Position numbers and translations under genes: made by a program | The notes under the pieces: generated by a model | Seen by the model: the letters and a program-made list of their open reading frames with translations, nothing else | Told to the model about the DNA's origin: nothing | The model's database searches: none | Shown here: piece by piece, positions 54,972 through 63,788 of the stretch | Position numbering within the stretch: position 1 is the stretch's first letter | How the letters are laid out: the number at the start of each line of letters is the position of its first letter | From: Candidatus Epulonipiscium viviparus | Lineage (GTDB): Bacteria > Bacillota > Clostridia > Lachnospirales > Cellulosilyticaceae | Direction of reading: 5' to 3' | Assembly (NCBI RefSeq): GCF_030708075.1 | Contig: NZ_CP117982.1 | Span: 806,001 to 870,000, forward strand | Length of the DNA: 64,000 bases

Positions 54972-57101
54972 ATGGATTTTCAAAGAATAATTTGGGGAGA
55001 TGAATCTTGTCCTCATTGGATTTTAGGAATGCATCAATGTGTAATGGAAGATAAAGAGAGAATTACGATGTGTGTGTTTTGTCCAGATGCTAGAGAGCTA
55101 ACAGTAGTTAACAAAGTAAATGAAAAGGAATATATGATACCAAATGTAGGGAATGGAATGTTTTATGGACCGGTTGGAAAATATAAAAATTCGTTTCCAT
55201 ATTATTTAAAGTTTGTAGGACATAATGATTCGGTTTGGGAAACTGAGGATGCCTATGCATTTGCAGATCAACTTGATGGCGGAACGTTAGATGCGTTTAG
55301 AAACAAAGAGTATATCTATTCTGCTAATATTTTAGGTAGTCGAGTAACAGAAATTGATGGCATTAAAGGGTGCATTTTTAGAGTCTTTGCTCCAAATGCA
55401 AAAAGAGTAAGTGTAATTGGATATTTTAATAACTGGGACGGGCGCCGTCATATGCTAACCAAATTGGGAGATTCAGGAATTTTTTCAATTTTTATTCCAA
55501 GAGTAACAACAAACGATTTATATCAATATGAAATTAAAACCAATAACAACGAACTTTTATATAAAGCCGATCCATATGCAAAGCATTTTGGACCAAAACC
55601 CAAAAAACATAGTTTGCCATACGACCCATTTAGTTATCAGTGGAATGATGAAAAGTATTTGAAAAACTTAGAAGGAACTAATAGTAAAAATAGGCCGATT
55701 AGTATTTATGAAGTGCATATTGGCTCCTGGAAATTTAATGAAAATGGGGAGTCATTAACATATACTCAATTAGCAGATCAACTAGTGAGTTATGTAAAGA
55801 ATTTAAACTACACACACGTAGAATTTATTGGAATTTTAGAGCACCCATTTGATGGTTCTTGGGGATATCAAGTGACAGGATTTTTTGCTCCAACAAGCAG
55901 ATACGGCACAACAGATGAGTTTAAGCATCTTGTGGATCGTTTTCATCAAAATGACATTGGAGTAATATTAGATTGGGTACCGGGGCATTTTCCAAAAGAT
56001 GCGTTTGGGTTAGAGTTTTTTGATGGAACAAAGCTGTATGAAAGAGAAGGAGAGCACCCAGACTGGGGAACATTGCTATTCGATTATTATAAGAGAGAGG
56101 TAAAGAACTTTTTGCTATCTAGTGCATATACTTGGCTAAGCGAATTTCATATAGATGGTTTGCGTGTTGATGCCGTGGCATCTATGCTATATGGTGGAAA
56201 TTTATCGAATACGCATCCAGATATGACAGCGGCAACATTTCTGCAGGAATTAAATAAAATGGTGCATCATCTTTTCCCATACAAATTGATGATAGCCGAA
56301 GATTCAAGCACATGGGGCGGAGTTACTGCACCTGTTTCGGCGGGCGGACTGGGATTCGACTTTAAGTGGGATTTAGGATTTATGCATGACACGCTCAATT
56401 TTATGAAAACAGAGTATGATTATCGTCATATAAATTTAGATAAAATGACGTTTAGTTTTAATTATATGTATAACGAGCACTACATGTTACCAATATCTCA
56501 CGACGAAGTGGTTCATTGCAAGAGTCCATTGATATATAAGATGTGTGGAGATTTTTGGCAAAAGTTTGCTAATGTGAGAGCGTTACTAGCATTGATGTTC
56601 ACGCATCCGGGCAAAAAACTACTATTTATGGGTAGTGAGATAGGACAAACGAGAGAGTGGATCGAAAAAAATCAGTTGACTTGGGAATTGCTGGAGTACC
56701 CAGAGCACAAGGGACTGCAACGATATATGAAGGAGCTCAATTTGTTATATAAAACAACACCAGCTTTGTATCATGACGAAAATATAGGAGAGACGTTTGA
56801 TTGGATAAATGGAGATAATAAAGAGAGTTTAGTGGTATCTTATATAAGACGCACATTAGAAGAAGAGTTGATTGTTGTAGTAAACTTTTCTCTGTATCCA
56901 CGAATGGGGTATAGTGTTGGAGCGGCCAAACCGGGAACATACAAAGAGATATTTAACAGTGATAGAGAAGAGTATTGTGGAAGTGGGGTATTAAATACGA
57001 ATTTGATTAAAACCCTGCCAGAGAGTTGTCAATATAAAGAGAATCGAATTGTAATCGATATACCTCCTATTGGAGCGACAATTTTAAAAAAAATCAAGTA
57101 A
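54972..57101 (+). CDS. glgB: 1,4-alpha-glucan (glycogen) branching enzyme
   Basis: The 709-aa GH13 enzyme forms alpha-1,6 branches in glycogen. An extra N-terminal region precedes the CBM48 domain (FRVFAPNAKRVSVIGYFNNW). The catalytic barrel has YTHVEFIGILEHPFDGSWGY, the nucleophile Asp400 in GLRVDAVAS, acid/base Glu443 in MIAEDSSTW, and LPISHDEVVH. No other glycogen gene is adjacent; clostridial spore formers store glycogen before sporulation, so the position after spoIIIA may be meaningful. It has an AAGGAGG site. Confidence 0.95.
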   Translation: MDFQRIIWGDESCPHWILGMHQCVMEDKERITMCVFCPDARELTVVNKVNEKEYMIPNVGNGMFYGPVGKYKNSFPYYLKFVGHNDSVWETEDAYAFADQLDGGTLDAFRNKEYIYSANILGSRVTEIDGIKGCIFRVFAPNAKRVSVIGYFNNWDGRRHMLTKLGDSGIFSIFIPRVTTNDLYQYEIKTNNNELLYKADPYAKHFGPKPKKHSLPYDPFSYQWNDEKYLKNLEGTNSKNRPISIYEVHIGSWKFNENGESLTYTQLADQLVSYVKNLNYTHVEFIGILEHPFDGSWGYQVTGFFAPTSRYGTTDEFKHLVDRFHQNDIGVILDWVPGHFPKDAFGLEFFDGTKLYEREGEHPDWGTLLFDYYKREVKNFLLSSAYTWLSEFHIDGLRVDAVASMLYGGNLSNTHPDMTAATFLQELNKMVHHLFPYKLMIAEDSSTWGGVTAPVSAGGLGFDFKWDLGFMHDTLNFMKTEYDYRHINLDKMTFSFNYMYNEHYMLPISHDEVVHCKSPLIYKMCGDFWQKFANVRALLALMFTHPGKKLLFMGSEIGQTREWIEKNQLTWELLEYPEHKGLQRYMKELNLLYKTTPALYHDENIGETFDWINGDNKESLVVSYIRRTLEEELIVVVNFSLYPRMGYSVGAAKPGTYKEIFNSDREEYCGSGVLNTNLIKTLPESCQYKENRIVIDIPPIGATILKKIK

Positions 57102-57109
57102 CTAAATTA

Positions 57110-57145
57110 GGACACAGGTGACTATGCTGTGTCCTTTTAGTTTTT
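57110..57145 (+). terminator. Intrinsic terminator of glgB
   Basis: ggacacag and ctgtgtcc form an 8-bp stem followed by TTTTAGTTTTT. The same hairpin lies at the 3' end of the convergent coiled-coil gene B. Confidence 0.8.
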
Positions 57146-57146
57146 A

Positions 57147-57602
57147 CTATGCCACAACATGATTTGGTCGAGTTATTGATGCCGCCATAGATTGTTGTGC
57201 TGATTGTTTGAGTAAGACTCCACGATTAGAATAAATTTTAGGGTCTTGGCTATTTTGCTTAGTCACTTCTTGTTGTTGCTTTACGTTTTCCTTGCTTAGT
57301 TTTTCCTCAAGATTATGTAATTGTTTTTCATACGCAGCGAGTTCAGCTTCTATATCAAAAAGACTGCCTCCGTTTGCTAATGTTTCGGTTATGAGTTTAT
57401 TTTTATCATTTACGATTTTTTCTTTTTGAGTAGACATAGTTTTTATAACAGATAAGCTTTTCCCATGTTGCGAAGGATTAAATAAGCTGTTTTGAGTTTC
57501 TGCTACTTTAATGGCATCATCTTTGGTATTGTTCAATACGGGAGTATTTTTTACATAATTAAAATTATAAGTAGATTGGTTATTTAAATTATTAATGTAC
57601 AT
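57147..57602 (-). CDS. Small coiled-coil protein B, paralog of the gene at 48935
   Basis: The 151-aa protein shares with gene A an Asn/Tyr-rich start (NNQSTYNFNY), the core QHGKSLSVIKTMSTQKEKI and LITETLANGGSLFDIEAEL, a Glu/Lys coiled coil and the closing DPKIYSN. There is no signal peptide or membrane segment. A near-consensus sigma-D promoter lies upstream. The ATG at 57602 follows GAGGTGAT; the GTG at 57611 is inside that site. Function unknown; a motility-linked role is inferred from the promoter. Confidence 0.75.
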   Translation of the reverse strand: MYINNLNNQSTYNFNYVKNTPVLNNTKDDAIKVAETQNSLFNPSQHGKSLSVIKTMSTQKEKIVNDKNKLITETLANGGSLFDIEAELAAYEKQLHNLEEKLSKENVKQQQEVTKQNSQDPKIYSNRGVLLKQSAQQSMAASITRPNHVVA

Positions 57603-57676
57603 TTTTATCACCTCATGTGTTTTGCACTTTCTTCAAATAGTATAAGAAACATTGTGTAAAATTTGCTACAATAAGT

Positions 57677-57704
57677 ATATCGGCAAAATTTGTAATTTGT
57701 TTTA
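57677..57704 (-). promoter_or_regulatory. Sigma-D promoter of coiled-coil gene B
   Basis: On the minus strand TAAA (57704-57701), 16 bp, GCCGATAT (57684-57677), identical in both boxes to the flgM promoter. Confidence 0.8.
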
Positions 57705-57770
57705 GTGTTTAGAATTTCCTTATTTTGGGTATAATGATGTAAAATTATATGATGTTAGAAGGATACTAAA

Positions 57771-59420
57771 ATGAAAGAAAAATTTGTGCATTTACACGTT
57801 CATACAGAGTATAGTCTGCTAGATGGATCTGCAAAAATAGCAGAATTACTAGAGAAAGCTAAAGAATTTGGTATGAATCATTTAGCAATTACAGATCACG
57901 GGGTGATGTTTGGAATAATAGATTTTTATAAAAAAGCAATAGAAAAAGGAATTAAGCCAATTATAGGATGCGAAGTTTATGTGGCTAAGCGTTCGCGGTT
58001 TGATAAAGAGTCACAAGATGCGAGAAGTTATCATTTAGTATTGCTTGCAGAGAACAATGAAGGGTATCAAAATTTAATCAAATTGGTTAGCTTGGCATAT
58101 ATAGAAGGATTTTATAGACGACCTCGTGTGGATTTGCAACTACTGGAGCAATATCATAAAGGCATTATAGCGCTGGGAGGATGTTTAGCTGGCCCGGTTT
58201 CTAGAAGATTGCTAGAGGAAGATTATGAATCTGCTAAGAAGGCGGCACTGCAATATAGAGACGTGTTTGGAGAAGGAAATTTCTTTCTAGAGATACAAGA
58301 TCATGGTCTTGCAGATCAAAGAAAAGTAAACCAAGAAACAATTCGCATATCGCAAGAGACAGGAATTGATCTTGTTGCAACAAACGATGTTCATTACATT
58401 ACTGCAGAAGATAGTAAGGCACACGAAGTTTTGCTATGCATTCAAACTGGAAAGACAATGAGCGATACCACGAGAATGGTTTATGAGGGAAATCAATTTT
58501 ACTTAAAGAGCGCAGAAGAAATGAGAACATTGTTTCCATATGCCGTAGAAGCAATCGAAAATACGGTTAAAGTGGCCAATAGATGCGATGTTAAATTTGA
58601 TTTTAATGAGTTAAAGTTACCAAAATTTTTGTTGCCAGCAGGAGAAAGTTCGCCAATAGAATATTTAACTAAGCTATGCAAGAAGGGGCTTTCTAAGAGA
58701 TATAAAGAGGTGACCGCACATCTAGAAGAGCGACTAGAATATGAATTAAAAATTATTGCTCAGATGGGGTTTGTAGATTATTTTTTAATCACCAACGATT
58801 TTATTATGTATGCAAAAAACAAAGAGATAGCAGTTGGGCCCGGGCGGGGTTCTGCAGCTGGAAGTATAGTTGCATATGTTCTCGAAATAACAGATATAGA
58901 TCCACTAAAATATAATCTGCTATTCGAGCGATTTCTCAATCCAGAGAGAATTTCGATGCCAGATATTGATATAGATTTTTGCTATGAGCGAAGACAGGAA
59001 GTTATAGACTATGTGATAGAAAAATATGGTAAAGAGAAGGTTGCTCAAATAGTAACTTTTGGAACAATGTCAGCAAGATCAGTAATTCGAGATGTGGGCA
59101 GAGCTTTGGATATGCCATATGCAAAGGTAGACAAGATTGCCAAGATGATTCCTACAGAATTAAAAATCACGATCGCAAAAGCATTGAAATTAAACTCCGA
59201 TTTACAACAGATTTATGACGATGAGTCAGAAATAAAATATTTAATCGATATGGCCAGCAAATTGGAAGGAATTCCTAGGCATTGCTCAATTCATGCAGCA
59301 GGGGTGGTGATCTCCAAAGAAGATCTTACAGAGTATGTGCCGCTTAATGCAAGTGATGGGGTAATAACGACGCAATTTCCAATGACTACGTTAGAAGATC
59401 TGGGAATGCTTAAAATGGAT
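57771..59420 (+). CDS. dnaE: DNA polymerase III alpha subunit DnaE, exon 1
   Basis: This is the first 550 codons of DnaE, a replicative polymerase. It holds the PHP domain (HLHVHTEYSLLDGSAKI at residue 7 on) and the palm with catalytic aspartates in MPDIDIDFCYERR (Asp398, Asp400). Polymerase motif GPGRGSAAGSIVAYVL is at about residue 360. The coding sequence is broken after GGA ATG CTT AAA ATG GAT, where a group II intron begins with GTGCG; the frame would otherwise end at a stop 18 bases later. The protein continues at 60211. Full length about 1138 aa, normal for the short DnaE type. Confidence 0.96.
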
Positions 59421-60210
59421 GTGCGAATTGTTCGCTAACGAAACAATCCAGAAATGGAAACAAGTTAGCGGAGCAGGGAAGACTATCTTTCTTGTTTAAC
59501 TGTTAGTTTGAATAGAGTGGTGAAACTCCACTTAAAAAGTAAATATCGATACTTTTACCCTGAGATTCCGACATGCTGTCTAACCTTAATATTATACGGT
59601 ATGAAGCTCGGTAAAGTCGACTGAAAAGAAGTCTAAGTAAATACAAGCAAAATATATGACAACGAAGTAAGTCGGGGGTCCTTAAGATGAAATATCTTTA
59701 AAAAATAATATGCTTACTAACCAGAAACTGCCGTATGAAAGGCTCGTGATTTAAGACCCCGTCGAAAGATGGGTTGCCGCCCCTCTAAGGGAACTAATCG
59801 TAGTAGTATTATTGTCCATTGAGGCTACTATTTTTATCGCATAGACGATATTAGCTCTGCTTCCATTCGATTAAAGGAAAAATGAGCGGTTAGCGGGTTA
59901 AAGGCAGCAGCTAAGTTATTATAATAAAGGATAAAACTAACGGAACAATTGAACCTCAAAAGAAAATGATAAGGTGATTAAGAACCGATGTTTCTATCAG
60001 GTAGGAAATGACCTGTGTATTTGGGGGGCAGCAGCCCGTAGTAGCGTTGAAGCAGAGTAATGTCTGCAGAGCAAAGGGGCATAGTCGTAGGTTAGGATAT
60101 TGTAACTTACGATGGAACGCCGTGTGCGGTGAAAGTCGCATGCACGGTGTGAAGGAGGGGAAAAGGACACCAAACAAATAATGTTGTGGTTGTTCCTTAC
60201 CTATTCCTAT
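59421..60210 (+). mobile_element. Group II intron without ORF, inserted in dnaE
   Basis: The 790-bp element starts GTGCG and ends CCTAT, the group II boundary pattern. A domain V hairpin lies at 60117-60150 and a domain VI hairpin follows, with a bulged A at 60203, eight bases from the 3' end, as the branch point. Candidate EBS1 gtccatt (59814-59820) pairs with IBS1 aatggat (59414-59420); candidate EBS2 ttaag (59750-59754) pairs with cttaa (59409-59413). No reverse transcriptase/maturase frame of useful size is present, so splicing would need a maturase encoded elsewhere. Removal restores the conserved LKMD|FLGLRTLTVI. Confidence 0.9.
60117..60150 (+). ncRNA. Group II intron domain V
   Basis: A 34-nt hairpin with arms acgccgtgtgcgg and cgcatgcacggtgt, a GAAA tetraloop, and a CGC catalytic triad. 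It is the catalytic heart of the intron and the best evidence of its class. Confidence 0.88.
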
Positions 60211-61977
60211 TTTTTGGGGCTGAGAACTCTTACTGTAATTCAAAAAGCAAAAGAATTGATTAAGCGAAATAAGGGCATTGACATAGATTTTGCAGACTAC
60301 GATGATGCCAAAGTATATGCAACGATTTCAAGTGGAAATACAGATGGAATATTTCAGCTTGAAAGTGCTGGTATGAAGCAATTTATGAAGGAACTTGCGC
60401 CAACCAATATAGAAGATGTAATAGCAGGAGTTTCGTTATACAGACCAGGCCCTATGGATTTTATTCCAAAATATATAAAAGGTAAAAATGATTCAGCTAA
60501 TATCACGTATACGCATCCGGCATTGGAGACAATCTTAAAAAACACATACGGATGCATTGTCTATCAGGAGCAAGTAATGCAAATCGTGCGAAAACTTGGT
60601 GGATATAGCTTAGGGCGAAGTGATTTATTGCGGCGTGCTATGGGAAAGAAGAAGACAGAGGTGATGCTAAAGGAGCGCGAAATTTTTATAAATGGAAATG
60701 GAGAAGACATTTCAGGTGCGGTAAATAACGGAATAGACGCAGCCGTTGCAAATCAGATATTTGACGATATGGTAGACTTTGCCAAGTATGCATTTAACAA
60801 GTCGCATGCTGCAGCATATTCTATAATCTCATATCAAACAGCATATCTAAAAACACACCATCGATTAGAGTTTATGGCAGCGCTGATGACATCCGTAAAG
60901 GATTCGATAGAGAAAGTTGAAATGTATATAACGAGCTTAAAAAAGCAAAATATAAAGATGTATACACCAGATATAAATACCGCAATTGGTGAGTTTTCAA
61001 CAGTTGAAGATGGAATAGTATACGGGCTATATGCAGTAAAATGCGTTGGAGAAGCTGCCATTGATGATATCATAAAAGAAAGAAATGAGAACGGAAATTT
61101 TAAAAGCTTAACAGATTTTTGTAAGAGGCTTCATATCAAAGATGTGCGAAAGAGAATGATAGAGGCTCTAATATATGCAGGAGCATTTGATTCTTTGGGA
61201 GGAAGTCGCGGGCAGTATCTTGCTATATATGAAGGAATTATTGCTGGAATATTGTATAATAACAAGAAGCAAATAGCAGGTCAGCTAGATCTATTTTCTA
61301 TGGGCGATGAGAATAATGATATGAAACATAAAGATGAATTTCCTAATATCGAAGAGTTATCGAAAAAGGAGCTGCTAGATAAGGAAAAGGAAGTTTTGGG
61401 AGTATATTTAAGTGGACACCCATTGGGTGAATATGCACAAAAATTAGAGATGTATACAACTCATCATTGTGCAGAATTACACCAAAAGAATGAAATTTAT
61501 AATGAATTGATTCTAGGGGGAATGATCACAAATGTAAGAGAATTTCTTACTAAGAAAGGGCAAAAAATGGCATTTATCGAGCTAGAAGATCTAACGGGTG
61601 CGTGTGAATGTATTGTGTTTGAGAACTATTATGCTCACTTAAAAAAAGTAGATCAAAATGTGCCTGTCCTCATAAAAGGAAGAATATCGCTCAAAGATGA
61701 TGATGTAAAAGTGATAGTAAATTTTATCGAAAATATAGAAGCTAAACCGCTGGTGATAACTTTGAATGCAGCAATGAGAACGCCTGAAATAAGTAAAAAG
61801 TTACTAGAAGTATTTGCAGAGCATCGGGGGACAACAACTGTTGCTATTGAAAATGAAGAAAGTGGAGAGATAAAGCCGTATCCAGCGAAGTATAATATAA
61901 AAATAAATGCAGCATTTACAGAAAAACTAAAAGCGATAGTGGGGGACAATAGATATAAAATGCCAAACGAAAAATAG
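60211..61977 (+). CDS. dnaE: DNA polymerase III alpha subunit DnaE, exon 2
   Basis: The remaining 588 codons start FLGLRTLTVIQKAKELIK immediately after the intron. The fingers motif YRPGPMDFIPKYIKGK, QEQVMQIVRKLGGYSLGRSD and FNKSHAAAYSIISYQTAYLK belong to the DnaE core; helix-hairpin-helix (EALIYAGAFDSLG) and OB domain (LGGMITNVREFLTKKGQKMA) follow. Frames from the ATG at 60181 read intron sequence and are not real. No frameshift interrupts either exon. Confidence 0.95.
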   Translation, partial: FLGLRTLTVIQKAKELIKRNKGIDIDFADYDDAKVYATISSGNTDGIFQLESAGMKQFMKELAPTNIEDVIAGVSLYRPGPMDFIPKYIKGKNDSANITYTHPALETILKNTYGCIVYQEQVMQIVRKLGGYSLGRSDLLRRAMGKKKTEVMLKEREIFINGNGEDISGAVNNGIDAAVANQIFDDMVDFAKYAFNKSHAAAYSIISYQTAYLKTHHRLEFMAALMTSVKDSIEKVEMYITSLKKQNIKMYTPDINTAIGEFSTVEDGIVYGLYAVKCVGEAAIDDIIKERNENGNFKSLTDFCKRLHIKDVRKRMIEALIYAGAFDSLGGSRGQYLAIYEGIIAGILYNNKKQIAGQLDLFSMGDENNDMKHKDEFPNIEELSKKELLDKEKEVLGVYLSGHPLGEYAQKLEMYTTHHCAELHQKNEIYNELILGGMITNVREFLTKKGQKMAFIELEDLTGACECIVFENYYAHLKKVDQNVPVLIKGRISLKDDDVKVIVNFIENIEAKPLVITLNAAMRTPEISKKLLEVFAEHRGTTTVAIENEESGEIKPYPAKYNIKINAAFTEKLKAIVGDNRYKMPNEK

Positions 61978-62008
61978 GCAATCACTCCTGTAAAGAAGAT
62001 AATTGCCT
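61970..62008 (-). terminator. Possible terminator of the CotH-like gene
   Basis: aggcaat and attgcct form a 7-bp stem with a 19-base loop; on the minus strand TATTTTTC follows. It overlaps the dnaE stop codon. The loop is long, so confidence is moderate. Confidence 0.5.
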
Positions 62009-62024
62009 CGGCTTAAGTATTGAC

Positions 62025-63776
62025 TTAAGATTTCTTGATGAAAACTACAGCAACTAGAGTTATGGCGATTAATGTAATCATCAAAAATGCGTCTACTGCT
62101 ATTTGGATGGGATTGGCTTGGTCGCCGTGCATCATAGCAAGCATTTCATCTACCATTTCCGCTTCTAGTCCCATCTCCATCATCATTTCCTTCATTGTTT
62201 CGATATCCGGCATCTCGCCGTTCATTCCCATAGGAGGCATTCCGCCTTTCATAGGATGCGCTGCCCCATCGCCAGATGAGGAACCCATAGGAGGCATTCC
62301 GCCTTTCATAGGACGCGCTGCCCCATCGCCAGATGAAGGACCCATGGGAGGCATTCCGCCTTTCATCTTTGGACTCGTTAAAAGTGATAAATCTAAGTCA
62401 TCGCTATTGATAAGCTTTTCGGGGTTGGCGGCCTGAGCATCGGTCGTTGCTGGTACTGTTCCATCTATTTGCCCCGCTATACTCTCGCCTCGAAGTAGTA
62501 GCAACTGGATCAATTCGTCGCGAGCGGCTTCAAATTCTTCATAAGTACAAAATGCTGTCGCATCGTTTTTGACATAATCATCTATCAGCGCATTAAGTGC
62601 TGCAGCAGTGTCATCGATGTTTTGCAGATATGCTGCAAGTATTGAGAGAGATTCGTGATATTGCTGCTTGTAGACTTCGTTTTCCATTACAACTTCTAAT
62701 AGCGGGCGATCTGCCATCTCGACGCCAAATACTGGAGTATCGATCGGAAAATTTACGATATCCGAAGCGTCATCGGTCATAAATAAAATTCCAAACGTGG
62801 AAGAATAGTCCCAAGGCAGAATGCTAACCTTGCCGTTTTGTTCGTATAGAAAATAGTTTTGGCACATAAATGTAGAGTAGCTGTCGCCGTTTACAGAGAC
62901 CGTGTGCGCTGCTAAATATGGGATAATTTGCTCCATATCCCAATATTCTTCTAGCTCGTCGAGGCTTTCGTAATTATTCAGAACCTCGATAGCTTCTACA
63001 ACACGCGTATTGTCGGCACGGTCCGCGGTGGAGCCAATCGAATTTTCAAAGAAACCTGCATAGCTTGCTAAATCGTTTCCTACATATTTCAAATCGAGGC
63101 CATTGCCCGAAAACATCTCTGCAGATGGCATCATATTGCCTCCGCCAACGATATCTGCAGCTTTGGCGCTATATAAATAGCCGTTGCTGTTGCCGTAAAC
63201 ACGTTTTTGAAAGCTGCTGTTATAAGATTCTAGCCCCAAATATAGCCCCCAAGGATCGCCGTTTAATGTAACGTCCGCATAAGTATAGAGCGGAGCATCA
63301 ACGCCCAATTCATTCATCATATCGAAGCTTATATATTCGCGCAAATATGAATTGTCTTCGTATAGATTATTCAACACCAGCACGTCGAGCCCAAAGCACG
63401 TTTGCCCATCTATATATTCGTCGAATTTAATTTTGAAGCTGAAGCGGTCTGTATCAGGGTCCATTGCAATAAATTGAAGGCTAGAATTTCCCTTGGGTCT
63501 AATCCCCACATTTTTGAAGAGGGTGCCATTGACTACAACATCAACTGCTGTGTATTGCTCATCTGTTGCAGTATCAATGATGTGTTGCCAAGTTTCATCG
63601 TCTGCTAATATATCGACAGAAAAAATTTCGCCATTAAAAATTTCGGTTTCATATTCCATTGCGATAGGAGTTGCTGCAGTTGGAGTGACGGCTTGGTATA
63701 GGATTAGTGCCATCGTGGCGATCATAGCAACTGCGATGAAAATAGCAGTCAGTGTTTTCAAGTTCTTTTCGCTCAT
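62025..63776 (-). CDS. CotH kinase family protein with Met-Gly-Pro repeats
   Basis: The 583-aa protein has an N-terminal membrane anchor (residues 8-30), then the CotH domain with VGIRPKGNSSLQFIAMDPD, FDVLVLNNLY-like GLDVLVLNNLYEDNSYLREY and NGDPWGLYLGLESYNSSF. Spore-coat CotH is a protein kinase; the family's surface members are not well studied. From about residue 460 the sequence has two 19-residue repeats with KGGMPPMGSSSGDGAA, then a Met-rich segment (MKEMMMEMGLEAEMVDEM) and a final membrane helix (AFLMITLIAITLVAVVFI). The neighbour, a DUF4956-like protein, is a common partner. A GGAGGC site precedes the ATG. Confidence 0.9.
   Translation of the reverse strand: MSEKNLKTLTAIFIAVAMIATMALILYQAVTPTAATPIAMEYETEIFNGEIFSVDILADDETWQHIIDTATDEQYTAVDVVVNGTLFKNVGIRPKGNSSLQFIAMDPDTDRFSFKIKFDEYIDGQTCFGLDVLVLNNLYEDNSYLREYISFDMMNELGVDAPLYTYADVTLNGDPWGLYLGLESYNSSFQKRVYGNSNGYLYSAKAADIVGGGNMMPSAEMFSGNGLDLKYVGNDLASYAGFFENSIGSTADRADNTRVVEAIEVLNNYESLDELEEYWDMEQIIPYLAAHTVSVNGDSYSTFMCQNYFLYEQNGKVSILPWDYSSTFGILFMTDDASDIVNFPIDTPVFGVEMADRPLLEVVMENEVYKQQYHESLSILAAYLQNIDDTAAALNALIDDYVKNDATAFCTYEEFEAARDELIQLLLLRGESIAGQIDGTVPATTDAQAANPEKLINSDDLDLSLLTSPKMKGGMPPMGPSSGDGAARPMKGGMPPMGSSSGDGAAHPMKGGMPPMGMNGEMPDIETMKEMMMEMGLEAEMVDEMLAMMHGDQANPIQIAVDAFLMITLIAITLVAVVFIKKS
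62221..62370 (-). repeat. 57-bp tandem repeats in the CotH-like gene
   Basis: Two full copies and a partial third of a unit encoding MKGGMPPMGSSSGDGAAxP. The DNA copies differ by only a few bases, so the region is liable to slippage. Confidence 0.8.
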
Positions 63777-63788
63777 AGAGCCGCCTCC

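Noticed and set aside
60181-60210. ATG at 60181 as the start of a separate DNA polymerase gene
   Set aside because: The ten codons before 60211 are intron domain VI; conserved DnaE sequence starts only at TTT 60211.
59956-60243. A 95-codon minus-strand frame within the intron
   Set aside because: It overlaps domain V and VI and the exon junction, and lacks any start signal. It is not a maturase.
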